Shown here: positions 53,979 to 64,000 of the stretch, piece by piece
Position numbering within the stretch: position 1 is the first letter of the stretch
Layout of the letters: every line of letters begins with the position of its first letter
DNA from: Diaphorobacter aerolatus
Lineage (GTDB): Bacteria > Pseudomonadota > Gammaproteobacteria > Burkholderiales > Burkholderiaceae_C
NCBI RefSeq assembly: GCF_014489535.1
Contig: NZ_CP060783.1
Span: 2,956,501-3,020,500, forward strand
Length of the DNA stretch: 64,000 nucleotides
Direction of reading: 5' to 3'
Made by a program: the position numbers and the translations under genes
Notes under the pieces: model-generated
The model's database searches: none
Told to the model about the DNA's origin: nothing
The model's input: only the letters and a program-made list of their open reading frames with translations

Positions 53979-56900
53979 ATGACAGGAAAGCCAGCGGCAC
54001 GCATAGACGACAAGGTTGCGTATTCACGCATTGTGACGGGCTCACTCACGGTACTGATAGGAACCCAGGGGGTGTGGCCTGCTCGGTGTGTCCGGGGGCG
54101 TTGCCAAGGGCAGCCCGGTCAATCCCCAGCTGGGCGCGAAGGTGCTCTCGGGGCGTCTGATCTTGACTTTGCGCTGCCCGGGCCATGCCGCTGGTGTGGC
54201 AGCGCCAGTACAGCAGCTATGTGAACGCAGAGCAAGGGGGTACTGCGGCGTGCTGGGTTACGGCTGGAGCGCGCCGCTGGAGCTGCGCCTGACGGTGCAG
54301 GCCGGCGCCACGTTGCTGCACGACAGCCAGGGGCGCACCATCACGTTTGATGCGCTGGCGCCAGGCGAGTCGCTCTACAGTCCCAGCGAAGACATCTGGC
54401 TGCTGCGCACGGGGATGCACCCGGGCAACCTGGCGCAGGAGCTGGCCTCGCTCACTGGCGGGGCGCGGTTTGCCCTGGACGCGGGCAGGACGCGGGGCAG
54501 GCTTCGGTTGCGGCTTCGGCTGTCGGCACCGCTGCGCTTGCAGACCAGCAGGCGCCCGCCTGGTGGAGAGACCGCTTTGCGTGGATCAGTCGCGAGATGG
54601 CCTGCGCAAGTCATCTCATTTTTGCCGCCAACGGGGGTGGCGACACGCTGTGGGTGTTTGCTCCCGCGAACTGGCAGGCGATGGAGGCTGCGCGCAGGGC
54701 TGCGCAGACGCACCCGGCCACGCAGCTGCCTGCGCCCGATGCGGGCTGGGTGCTGCTGGGCAAGCTGGAGAGCCTTGGCCGCACGCAGCGCTACCACTGG
54801 GCAGAGGTGCTGGGGCAATCGCGCATCACCGGCATCGACGATGGCGTGGGGCGCCACTACCAGTTGCACTACAGCCGGGTCAGCGCAGCACAGGACGCCC
54901 GGCACTACGGGCGCGAGGGTAGTCACTTTCACTGGCAGGCGGACAGCGGCGTGCGCCTGATGCGCATTGAGCTCAGGCGCGATCCTGCGCTTCCCCTGCA
55001 AACCGGCGCTCTCGCGCAGTCGATCGATCTCGTCAGCTACGCCTACAGCGCGGAGGGCGACCTGGTTGCCGTGAAGAACCGCCACGGGGACACAGTGCGC
55101 CGGTTTGCCTGGCGCAACCACCTGATGGTCTTTCATCAGGAAAAAAGCGGGCCCGAGCACCGCTACGCCTACGACCGCTATGAGCCTGGGGGCAAGGCGG
55201 TAGAGCAAAGCAACCAGGAGGGCATCGACTACCGCTTTGACTACCGCGCGCTACCCGAAGCCGATGGACAGCCGCGCCGGGCCTGCATCGTCACCGACAG
55301 CCTGGGGCGCGTTGAGACCTACATCTTCCAGGGCGAAGCGGGCCTGTCGCGGCTGACCGAGCATGTGCGCGCCGATGGCAGCACCGTGAGGCGAAGCTAC
55401 AACCAGTACGGGCACCTCACGGGCGTCACGGACCCGCTGGGGCGCAGCGTGCGCATGCAGGTGAGTCCCCTGGGGCAACTGCTGTCCACCCAGGGGCCCG
55501 ATGGCAGCACCAGCAGCCAGACCTACGAGGAGGGTAGTGGGCTGCTGCAAAGCACCACCGATGCGGCCGGGCGCACGATCCGCTACGGATATGACCGCCT
55601 GGGCCGCCTCACGCAAATCATCCTGGCAGATGGCAGCGCCGAGCACTATCACTACCCGGACATTGCCAGTGCGGCAGCGGAGCCTGCCACGCGCCTGAAC
55701 GCAGACAAACCCGTTCGCATCACCGATGCCAGGGGTGGAGACAAGCACATTGCCTATACCGCGGCGGGGCAGGTGGCAAGCTACACCGATTGCTCCGGGC
55801 AGAGCACCCGCTACGAGTACGACCGCTGGGGCAGGAGCACGGCGGTGGTGAACGCGCTGGGTGAGCGCGTACGCTACCAGTACAGCGACAGGGACCAGTT
55901 GCAGGCCGTGCACTACGCCGACGGCAGCTCAGAGCACTACGAGTACGACGCCCGGGGCAGGTGAGCCAGGTGCGCGCGGGCAGGATGACAAGCGCAGCGC
56001 AGATGTGTACAGCGTGGAGGGGTACAGCGCAGAGGGCCGCAGCAGAGCGCCCGCCAGCACGACGGCGGCCTCGGTCAGCATGGAGTACGACCTGTGGGGA
56101 CGGCTCACGCGGCGCAGCCACGCGGGCCACAGCCTGGCCTTCGCCTATGACGTGGCCGGACGCCTTGCGCTGCTGACCAACGAGAACGGTGAGCACACCC
56201 GCTTCGAGTGGGACGTGATGGACCGTCTGGCAAGGGAGACCGGCTTTGATGCCCGGGTGCAAAGCTACCGCTACGATGCAGCCGGGCAGCTCACGCACTC
56301 GGCAGACGGCTGGGAGGCGCAGCAGGGCCTGGCAAGCCACACGAGCCACTACGAGTGGAGCATCACGGGGCAGCTCATTGCAAGGCATCTGCCGCCAAGC
56401 GAGCTCGTGCCCGCGACCACGCACCGCTACCAATGGGGCAAGGCAGGCGAGTTGCTGCAAGCAAGCGTCTGGCATGAAGCGCCAGAAGCCGGGGCGCAAC
56501 TGCAAAGCCAGGCCATCATCGAGCGCGATGTGGCGGGCCGGGTCACAGGCGAGATCCAGCGCCTGTACAAACACACCTCCCCTCCAGAGCCACGACCCAC
56601 AACGGCGCCGGTGTGATGGACCCTCCTGCCGCCGGGCCGGAGATCGAGTTCGAACACCGCATCAGCCATCGCCTGGATGTGCTGGGCAACCGGCAAGCGA
56701 GCCAGTTGCAGGGTCTGGGCGAGGTGGGCTACCTGCTTTATGGTTCGGGCCACGTGCACGGCATCACCTGGCAAGGCGAGAGCCTGGTGGACCTGGAGCG
56801 AGATGCGCTGCACCGCGAGGTCAGACGCCAGTTGGCGAGCACCACGGCCGAGCCTTTGATCCGCCAGCTGGGCTGGGACAGCGCCGGGCGCCTGACATCC

Positions 56901-58989
56901 ATGCAGTGGGGCGGCTTTGCGCAAGGCGCGGGCCTGCCTGACATGCTGGACAGCCTGCCGGGGGCAGCCCCGTCCACAGCGCAGGCCTCGCCCAGCCCGC
57001 AAGGCCCCACAGGCCGTGCTCGGGCGCTGGCGTCCCGGCACTACCACTACGACAGCCTGGGACAGATGGTGGGCATCCAGAGCCCGGCGGGCATGAGCCG
57101 CTTTGCCTACGACGCGGCAGGCCGCCTCACAGGTGCAGACACCCCGCAGGCGGGCCAGCAGCGCTGGAGGTTCGACCCGGCGGGCAACCGCCTGCCCATT
57201 GCAGAGCCGGCAGGCAACCCCGGGGCGGGCGATGTCATCACGGGAGCGCTGAACGAAACAGACCGCCAAAGGACGCAGCAAAGAGCGGGCCGCGAGGCAA
57301 CGCCGGTCAGCCGCGAGCAGATGGCGCGCAGCGACTACAACGCCCTGCAGGGCAAGCCGGAGCAAGGGGACACCTGGAGGACTGGGCCGCCACCGCGAAG
57401 TGGCACGGCAACCGTGTGGGCTACTACGAGAACAGCGAAGATGCGAGCAGCGAAGGCGCCAGGATTCACTACCGCTACGACAGCCGGGGCAACCGCACTG
57501 AAAGCGTGCAGGGCATGGCAGGAAAAGCGCGCCGCAAGATGGAGCTGGCCTACGACAAGGGCAACCAGCTGGTGCAAGTCGTGGTTCACGAAAAAGATGG
57601 TGAAGGAGAGGACGAAGGCACACAGCTCACCCAGCGCTACCGCTATGACGCGTTTGGCAGGCGGCTGGCCAAGTACAGCAATGCGGGCAACACAGGTCAC
57701 GCGAGCAACTTGGGTCACATGGGCCACAAGGATGCAGGCGAAGAAAGCGGGACAACCGATTACTTTGGCTGGGACGGGGACCGGCTGGTGCATACCGAGC
57801 GGCTCAACCATGGCAATGCCCGGGACATCGACGGGCAGAGCCAGCCGGAGATCGTGCACACGGTGTACGAGCCGGGCAGCTTTACGCCGCTGGTGCAGTT
57901 GCGCCGGGCTGCCAGAGCAGATTTGGATATGGCTGAAGAGCTAATTGAGCACATGCAACCGGGTGTTGCGCAAACGGCCCTTCGTGGCATGCTCAGAGAT
58001 ATTGGAGCGATAAATACGAGCATGCAGGGTTTTATCCAAAGACAGCTGATCGAATTTCAGCAAATGGTGCGAACGCAGCGTGCGGAAAGTGCGCAAAGTG
58101 TGGAGGTAAGGTATTACTTATGTGACCACTTGGGAACGCCAAACGAACTAGTCAATGAACAAGGATATTGTGAGTGGGCGAGTCTGTTTGACGCGTGGGG
58201 AAACGTTCAAAATGAATATAACCCCAAACACCTATATCAACCCATCCGCTTAGCTGGCCAACAAGTCGATGAAATTACTAACTTGCACTATAATAGACAC
58301 AGATATTACGATAATTTTTGCGGAAATTACATAAACCAGGACCCAATAAATCTATCTGGTGGAATTAATCCATTTAGATATACAGCTAATAATCCAAATT
58401 CCGGTATTGATCCCCTAGGTTTGGCATGCGTTGCTTCTGGGAATACTGTGAATTGCAATGTTCCTGGCGGGCCTTCTATTTCATTCCCAAGACCAGACGG
58501 ATGGCCGGATGCAATCAGTAGTGAAGCGAGTTGGCACTATCACTATTATAACAAGCAAGTTCCATTAAAGGGGGCAAATCCAGACTGCGTTATGAAAGGC
58601 ATCGTTCAATCACCAACTCCCGGAAAGCCAAATGCTGCAACCCAAGCGGCGCCATGAACAATGCAACTCCAGATTTGGCACAAAGTGTATTCGATGGAGT
58701 TGATTATTTAAGTTCCTTTGGAAATGATTCTGGAGGATATAACAATAATCCAGTTAAGTCATTTAGTCTGAATAACGGAACCGTTGTTGTGAATGTCACT
58801 CAGCCTGGTCATAAACTTTTCCCGGGGTATGTGGCACGTACGGTGAGTAACGGCGTTGTGAATAATTTTGGAGAAGGCGTTGGTTGGGCGCAAGGGCCAA
58901 TAGGGCAGAAATCTGGTTTGTCATATTTTATAGACAATGTATGGTATCCACAGACGGAACAAATACTAGGAGATTGCTTGTGCAAATGA
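53979..58989 (+). CDS. PAAR-Rhs polymorphic toxin, T6SS effector (many frame breaks)
   Basis: Read across 11 single-base losses this is one protein of about 1,673 residues. N-terminal PAAR-like tip (RIDDKVAYSRIVTGSLTVLIG), an RhsA-type shell start (DLDFALPGP, VLGYGWSAPLELRL), many YD repeats (for example YGYDRLGRLTQI, YEYDRWGRST), then YLCDHLGTPNELV and the boundary DPLGLACV near 58420. The C-terminal domain of about 190 residues is AT-rich and unrelated to the core; it starts ACVASGNTVNCNVPGGP and ends QILGDCLCK after a break near 58640. Its activity is not recognisable to me. Delivered by the VgrG upstream. With 11 losses in 5 kb, real decay cannot be fully excluded. Confidence 0.8.
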
Positions 58990-59375
58990 ATTTAAGAACA
59001 TTAATCGCAATACTGATTGCCCCGCTATTTCCGGCCATGTTATTGATTTCTCTAAGTCTTATAACAAATGCGTCTCGATCAGGGTTGGGTGTTGGGGTTT
59101 TTGCTTCAATATTTTTTGGGTATATAGGTTTTTTTCTTTTTGGAGTTCCCAGTATTTTCATTTTGCAAAAAAATAATCTGCTTACTGTTCTGAATTTGGC
59201 CCTTTGTGCATCGATTTTTGGAGTGTTGGTGTATGGTGTTTTTCTTTTTTTATTTTCACTGATGATGGGTGTGAGTGTAAAAATGGAATCTCTAGGAAAG
59301 GTATTTGTAGGCGGGGTACTTGGCGCGGGTATCGCATTTTTCTACGGATTAATAGCAGGTGTTAGATTTAAATGA
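58986..59375 (+). CDS. Membrane protein, candidate immunity to the Rhs toxin
   Basis: 129 residues, four strongly hydrophobic segments (about 5-27, 35-57, 64-92 and 103-124) and few polar residues. Its ATG overlaps the toxin stop by four bases (ATGA), the tightest coupling in this island, and it shares the toxin's low GC content. This position and coupling are those of Rhs immunity genes. A membrane immunity protein would suit a toxin acting at the inner membrane or periplasmic face, but this is inference; no family recognised. Confidence 0.65.
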   Translation: MNLRTLIAILIAPLFPAMLLISLSLITNASRSGLGVGVFASIFFGYIGFFLFGVPSIFILQKNNLLTVLNLALCASIFGVLVYGVFLFLFSLMMGVSVKMESLGKVFVGGVLGAGIAFFYGLIAGVRFK

Positions 59376-59702
59376 GGAATAGTAGTCGCTGAAATATTCA
59401 TTTCAGGCGGCCCTACCGCCCCGAAGCGCTGCCAGTGTTGGAAGCCAATGAGTCGCTCCTGAATAATTTCGCCCTCGTGCGCGCAGCAGCTCGGGGATTT
59501 TTCGATGCAAAAACTTCCGGTTTGATATTCAATATCACCTGTCTTCTGGTGTTTTGCAGTGATGACGTTTTTTCACGCGCTACGTGCAGCATCCTGTAAT
59601 TTTTGAAGATAATAAAATATTTATTAAATCTCGTAAGCTTTCCCTAAAATTAGACAACTCATAACTGGAGAATACGGCCTCAAAGAGAAAGCAGAGGCAG
59701 CA
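59376..59702. other. Unassigned stretch after the immunity gene
   Basis: A higher-GC part (59400-59510) has an open frame reading RPYRPEALPVLEANESLLNN that I cannot assign; it may be the tail of a lost gene. An AT-rich part (59590-59660) precedes the transposase remnant. No complete gene. Confidence 0.4.
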
Positions 59703-59799
59703 ATGAGAAAGAGCAAGTTCAGCGAGAGCCAAATCGTGGCCATCTTGAAGGAAGGCGAAGCCGGCGCGCCGGTGGCTGAGGTCTGTCGCAAGCACGGTC
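59703..59799 (+). pseudogene. IS3-family OrfA transposase fragment
   Basis: MRKSKFSESQIVAILKEGE followed by APVAEVCRKHG is the N-terminal helix-turn-helix of IS3-family OrfA. It stops matching after 32 residues at the joint with a second, unrelated transposase piece. No orfB or terminal repeat is seen. Confidence 0.75.
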
Positions 59800-59919
59800 A
59801 TGACGCTGATGGCGGCCTGCTACAACCTCAAGCGTCTGGCTTCATTCCTTGAAAACGGGATTGATCCCTTCTTCAAATCGAAGCCCTCAAAGATACAGGC
59901 GCATCTGCAGGCTGCATAA
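59800..59919 (+). pseudogene. IS5-family-like transposase C-terminal fragment
   Basis: MTLMAACYNLKRLASFLENG, then IDPFFKSKPSKIQAHLQAA and a stop: the C-terminal tail of a DDE transposase of IS5/IS1182 type (AACYNLKRL is a common ending). It begins exactly where the OrfA fragment ends, so one element inserted into or recombined with the other. The following 59920-60124 shows no gene. Confidence 0.6.
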
Positions 59920-60124
59920 GCGCGGGATTTAAGGACTAAAAGGCCTCAAATCGTCCGAAACTGCACTTTTGTCGTCAATTTACGCCTCTGAATCACGCTT
60001 TGCGCTACCAACCTCGCGAAATTCGGTGGCTATGAGAGGCACCCATATTGGACAGGGCAAGCAGCGTGATGATCTGAGCCGTGTTTTTAGCCCAAACCCT
60101 TGCATCACATCTTGAGGACGTTTT

Positions 60125-60682
60125 TCAGACTCTCCCCACGAGCCTTGCAATCAACTCATTCGTGCCCGACACATCGAACTTGCGAATCAAGCGCCCGCGA
60201 TGGGCTTCGACGGTCCGCAAGCTGATGCCCAGATCGGCCGCAATCTGCTTGCTCGATTTGCCCGAGACCAGAAACTGTGCAATCTGCCGCTCGCGTGCCG
60301 TCAGGGCCGTGGTCACCGGGCGCTCGGCCGAGATGTCCTCGAACACCCAGACCGAAAGCGCGAAAGGATCCACGCGGTCCGCCGTCCTGCCCGCGACATG
60401 GCACCAGAACAGCGAGCCATCGTGCTTGCGCATGATGCGCGAGTCCGCATAGTTGCCTGTCTCGCGCATCAGCGCCAGCGCACGCGAGCCCGTGTCGGTA
60501 AATTCGGACGCAGACGGGTAGAGCACCTCCAGCGACCGGCCGAGCAGCGCCTCGGGCGGGTAGCCAAAGATGTCACAAAAGCTCTGGTTGTAGGAACTGA
60601 TCTGCCGATGCTTTGCGACGAGGAGACCGACCGGAGCGAGGTCGAAGACCAGCAGATGATGATCGATATCGCTATAGGCCAT
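60125..60682 (-). CDS. PAS-LuxR regulator
   Basis: 185 residues: a single PAS domain (VFDLAPVGLLVAKHRQISSY, IFGYPPEALLGRSLE) and a C-terminal LuxR-type helix-turn-helix (LTARERQIAQFLVSGKSSKQIAADLGISLRTVEAHR). No receiver domain is present, so it senses through the PAS fold. I chose ATG 60682 (MAYSDID); a GTG at 60736 is possible. It follows the CoA-transferase genes in the same direction and probably controls them. Confidence 0.85.
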   Translation of the reverse strand: MAYSDIDHHLLVFDLAPVGLLVAKHRQISSYNQSFCDIFGYPPEALLGRSLEVLYPSASEFTDTGSRALALMRETGNYADSRIMRKHDGSLFWCHVAGRTADRVDPFALSVWVFEDISAERPVTTALTARERQIAQFLVSGKSSKQIAADLGISLRTVEAHRGRLIRKFDVSGTNELIARLVGRV

Positions 60683-60751
60683 GGCCGGGTTTGGGGCGAG
60701 TGCCGGAGTGGAACGTGCGCCCGCATGGTAATGCACGGATGGGAAACGCCC

Positions 60752-61401
60752 TCAAGCGCGCAGCAATGGGGCGCCGGTCATCGCCTGCAGTTGCTCGAAC
60801 GTCAGGCCGTCCACCATCGAGCGCAGAACCAGCCCCCGGGGCGTCACGTCGATCACCGCCACATCGGTGTAGATGCGGTCGACAACACCGGCGCCGGTCA
60901 GCGGATAGGTGCATTGCTCCACGATCTTGGGCTGGCCGTCCCTGGTGGTGTGCTCCATCACCACGATGACCTGCTTGGCGCCAGCGACCAGATCCATCGC
61001 GCCGCCCACGGCGGGGATCGCGTCGAGCGCGCCGGTGTCCCAGTTGGCCAGATCGCCGTTGTGCGCGACCTGGAAGGCACCGAGCACTGACACGTCGATG
61101 TGCCCGCCGCGCATCATCGCAAACGACATGCTGTGGTCGCAGATCGATGCTCCTGCAAGCAGCGACACCGGTTCCTTGCTCGCGTTCAGCAGGCTGGGAT
61201 CGACCAGGCCGTCAGCGGGGCGGGGCCCATGCCAAGGATGCCGTTCTCGCTGTGCAGGATCACGTCACGATCCTTGGGCAGGCATTTGGAGATCAGCGTC
61301 GGAATGCCGATGCCAAGATTCACGTAGCTGCCGTCCGGAATGTCGCTGGCGACGCGCGCGGCCATTTCCTCGCGGGTGAGTCGTTTGAAGGCGGTGATCA
61401 T
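60752..61401 (-). CDS. 3-oxoacid CoA-transferase subunit B (frame break)
   Basis: About 216 residues, beta subunit of a class I CoA-transferase. The catalytic Glu lies in [12 protein letters not shown]-terminal [21 protein letters not shown] and [15 protein letters not shown] are typical. The frame breaks near 61220 ([12 protein letters not shown] restored by one C). The enzyme moves CoA between succinyl-CoA or acetyl-CoA and a 3-oxo acid such as acetoacetate or 3-oxoadipate; which one cannot be told here. ATG 61401 overlaps the subunit A stop. Confidence 0.87.
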
Positions 61402-62086
61402 GGCTGGGAGGCTTTTACTTGAACGACGCGTTGCACGAAGATGCCGGGCACCATCACGTTTTCCGGCACGAAGCCGCCGAGCGCAACGATCTCGTCCACC
61501 TGTGCGACGGCAATCCTTGCGGCCATGCACATCACCGGACCGAAGTTGCGCTCGGCGTTGCGGAACATGAGATTGCCCAAGGGTCTGCGCTGCGCGCCTT
61601 CACGAACGCGAAGTCGCCACGCAGTGGGTTCTCGAGCACATAGCCCACGCCGTCGATGACCCGCGTTTCCTTGCCCTGCGCCAACGCGGTGCCATAGGAC
61701 GTCGGTGTGAAGAACGGACCGAGGCCCGAGCCCGCGGCGCGCATGCGCTCGGCCATGGTTCCTTGAGGGACGCATTCGAGTTCGATCCTGCCCGCGCGAT
61801 ACCATTCGGCGAAGGCGTCGGCATTCGGTATTTTGGGGTTGGAATTGCGTGCGAACGAGCACACCATGCGCCGCACGCGGCCTGCCTCGATGAGTTGGCT
61901 CAGGCCATATTTCCCATTGCCCGCGTTGTTGTTGACGATGGTGAGTTCGCGAGCACCCTGATCGAGCAGCGCGCACACGAGTTCGGTCGGCACACCCGAA
62001 ATTCCGAAGCCGCCGATCATGATGACGGCGCCATCCCGCACGTCGCGCACGGCGTGCTGCACCGAATCGACGACTTTGTTCAGCAT
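61398..62086 (-). CDS. 3-oxoacid CoA-transferase subunit A (frame break)
   Basis: About 229 residues, alpha subunit. The CoA-transferase signature is [19 protein letters not shown] near residue 19, with [16 protein letters not shown] and [15 protein letters not shown] following. The C-terminal part ([17 protein letters not shown]) lies in the next frame; one missing C near 61600 explains it. ATG 62086 follows AGGAGCT. Its stop overlaps the subunit B start (ATGA). Confidence 0.87.
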
Positions 62087-62162
62087 GCGGACAGCTCCTG
62101 GAAACCGGCAGCTCTCACGGCGTTTCCGCCAGGCCCTGGCGCGACAGCGTGCCTGCGTTCGG

Positions 62163-64000
62163 TCATGGCGTCGCCGCCGCTGGAACTTCGTAGGTGGAGA
62201 TCGGCCTGCCTTGCGCGACGAGCCGCTCGAGCAACGGAGCGGGTGTCCAGAGCTCACCGTGAATGCGGTGAAATTCGCGGATGCGTTCCAGCACCTTGGG
62301 CAGGCCGACGGTGTCCGCATAGAAGAGAGGGCCGCCGCGTCCCGCCGGGAAGCTGTAGCCGTTCACGTAGATCACGTCGATGTCGCTGCCGCGCTGTGCG
62401 ATGCCGTCCTCCAGAATGCGCGCGGCCTCGTTGACCAGCGCGTACATGGTGCGCTCGACGATTTCCTCGTCGGTGATGGTGCGGCGCTCGATGCCGGACT
62501 CGTGCGCGCAGGCCTTGATGATGTCCTCGACCCTGGAATCGGGGATCGGCGCGCGGCTGCCCGCTTCATAGCGGTAGAAGCCTTCGCCGGTCTTCTGACC
62601 CAGTCGCCCGGACTCGCACAGTCGATCGGCGATGTGGCAGTAGCGGATGTGCCTGGGGCGTGTCGGCGCGAGACGCTTGCGTGCCGCCCAACTGATGTCG
62701 AGTCCGGCCATGTCGCCCATGCGCAAGGGGCCCATCGCCAGACCGAATCGCTCCAGCGCCTGATCCACCTGCTGCGGTGTGGCGCCTTCTTCGAGCAGGA
62801 AATGCGCCTCGCGCGTGTACGGGCTGACCATGCGATTGCCGACAAAACCATCGCATACGCCGACCACGGCAGGCACCTTGCCGATCTTTTTGGCGACCTG
62901 AAGCACCGTCGCCAGGACATCGGCCGAAGTGGCCTGTCCGCGCACGATCTCCAGCAGTTTCATGACATTCGCGGGACTGAAGAAATGCAGTCCCACCACG
63001 TCGTGCGGACGGCGGGTGACGGCGGCGATGTCGTTGATGTCGAGACGCGACGTGTTGGTGGCCAGGATGGCTCCTGGCTTGGCGATGCGGTCGAGTTGCC
63101 TGAACAGGTCGTGCTTGACGGCGACGTCTTCGAACGCGGCCTCGATCACGAGATCCACGTCGGCGAGCTGCTGCATGTTGGTCGCGCCGCAAATGCGGTC
63201 GACGCGCAGTCTGGCCTCTCCGGCGTCGAGCTTGCCTTTGCTGACGGTGGCCTCGTAGTTGCGCTGAATGGTCGCGAGGCCCTTCTGCAAATTCGTTTCA
63301 GCCACCTCCACCAAAGTGACCGGATATCCGGCGTTGGCAAACGCCATGGCGATTCCCGTGCCCATCGTCCCTGCGCCGATCACACCCACCGTCTGCACGT
63401 CGCGCAGCGGCGCGTCCTTGGCGTCGCGCGGTGGCTTGGCGGCCTCGCGCTCGGCAAAGAACAGATGACGTATAGCCTTGGACTGCGTGCCGTTGACCAG
63501 TTCCAGAAAGCGCGCGCGCTCAAACGCCAAGCCCTCTTCGAGCGTGCTGCGAGTGGCCTCTTCGACGCAGGCGATGCACTGCAGGGGCGCATCCATGCCG
63601 CGCGCGGTCTTGCGTGCGTTCTCGCGTGCCTTCTCGAACAGTTCTGCCGCGTTGCCGGGTACCTTGACCGGGAGCTTGCCCGTGGCGCGCAACGCGTGCG
63701 CCTTGTCGAGCCGGGTTGCGAATTCGACGGCGTTGCGGATCAGGTCGTCGTCAAACAGCGCGTCGAGCACTCCCGCATCCAGAGCCGCCCGGGCCTTGAT
63801 GGTCTTGCCCGTGACGATCCAGTCCAGTGCCTTCTCCACGCCGATGAGGCGCGGCAGGCGCTGCGTGCCGCCACCGCCCGGCAGCAGGCCCAGCTTCACC
63901 TCGGGCAGCGCGATGCTGGCGTCGGAGAGCGCCACGCGCCAGTGGCATCCGAGTGCGAGTTCGAGCCCGCCGCCAAGCGCCGATCCATGAATGGCCGCGA
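62163..64000 (-). CDS. Fatty-acid oxidation bifunctional enoyl-CoA hydratase/3-hydroxyacyl-CoA dehydrogenase (partial)
   Basis: C-terminal 612 residues of a FadJ/FadB-type enzyme; the 5' end lies beyond the window. The hydratase part shows IHGSALGGGLELALGCHW and ALPEVKLGLLPGGGGTQRLP with the crotonase oxyanion-hole glycines and a catalytic Glu. The NAD-binding part has GAGTMGTGIAMAFANAGYPV, then HFFSPANVMKLLEIVRG with the dehydrogenase His, and a duplicated C-terminal domain (NEAARILEDGIAQRGSDIDV). It stands upstream of the CoA-transferase genes, which suits degradation of an acid to acetoacetyl-CoA or a related product. The frame is unbroken to the window edge, so the start near 63935 is not real. 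Confidence 0.92.
   Translation of the reverse strand, partial: AAIHGSALGGGLELALGCHWRVALSDASIALPEVKLGLLPGGGGTQRLPRLIGVEKALDWIVTGKTIKARAALDAGVLDALFDDDLIRNAVEFATRLDKAHALRATGKLPVKVPGNAAELFEKARENARKTARGMDAPLQCIACVEEATRSTLEEGLAFERARFLELVNGTQSKAIRHLFFAEREAAKPPRDAKDAPLRDVQTVGVIGAGTMGTGIAMAFANAGYPVTLVEVAETNLQKGLATIQRNYEATVSKGKLDAGEARLRVDRICGATNMQQLADVDLVIEAAFEDVAVKHDLFRQLDRIAKPGAILATNTSRLDINDIAAVTRRPHDVVGLHFFSPANVMKLLEIVRGQATSADVLATVLQVAKKIGKVPAVVGVCDGFVGNRMVSPYTREAHFLLEEGATPQQVDQALERFGLAMGPLRMGDMAGLDISWAARKRLAPTRPRHIRYCHIADRLCESGRLGQKTGEGFYRYEAGSRAPIPDSRVEDIIKACAHESGIERRTITDEEIVERTMYALVNEAARILEDGIAQRGSDIDVIYVNGYSFPAGRGGPLFYADTVGLPKVLERIREFHRIHGELWTPAPLLERLVAQGRPISTYEVPAAATP

Overview
The window reads as chromosome of a GC-rich betaproteobacterium of the Comamonadaceae (Comamonas/Delftia-like; this placement is inference from gene order and protein style, no search was run). 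It contains the replication-origin neighbourhood, mnmE-type and yidC-yidD-rnpA-rpmH genes running left and dnaA-dnaN-gyrB running right.

Layout. 1-2.7 kb: truncated Crp/Fnr regulator, hydroxypyruvate isomerase, mnmE. 2.7-12.9 kb: one long leftward catabolic operon: RpiR regulator, isoaspartyl peptidase, GsiABCD-type peptide/glutathione importer, DmpA and M55 D-aminopeptidases and an Asp/Glu racemase, which together suggest use of isopeptides and D-residue peptides. 13.0-14.6 kb: a separate peptide-binding protein. 14.8-23.5 kb: yidC/yidD/rnpA/rpmH, the dnaA-side origin region, dnaA, dnaN, gyrB. 23.5-25.7 kb: a RidA-like gene remnant, two small membrane proteins, a LysE exporter. 25.8-33.8 kb: type IV pilus minor-pilin operon fimT-pilV-pilW-pilX-pilY1-pilE. 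34.0-40.8 kb: complete Wadjet anti-plasmid system jetABCD. 40.8-44.0 kb: a polar amino-acid ABC importer. 44.5-51.2 kb: the RNA-repair locus: divergent sigma54 activator rtcR, a near-consensus -24/-12 promoter, the Ro60 orthologue rsr, an array of five Y-RNA-like elements, rtcB, rtcA. 51.6-59.4 kb: orphan type VI secretion island, vgrG and a PAAR-Rhs effector with an AT-rich C-terminal toxin and a membrane immunity candidate. 59.4-60.0 kb: insertion-sequence debris. 60.1-64.0 kb: PAS-LuxR regulator, 3-oxoacid CoA-transferase subunits and a bifunctional hydratase/dehydrogenase, a ketone/acid degradation cluster.

The most interesting region is 47.99-48.73 kb. Five tandem elements share two covarying helices and a conserved internal loop; three of them carry a full tRNA-like module in which a TTCGA T-arm is followed by a capped acceptor-like stem and then a D-arm, and a fourth keeps only the T-arm and cap. 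This is the topology described for the bacterial Y RNA YrlA, so I read it as an expanded Y-RNA array co-transcribed with its partner Ro60 protein and the RNA ligase/cyclase pair. tRNA finders and ORF callers will misread it.

A caution for all gene calls: about 30 reading-frame breaks occur in this window, in housekeeping genes too, and every one I resolved is a single missing base, mostly in short G/C runs. I treat them as sequence errors and give gene spans across them.
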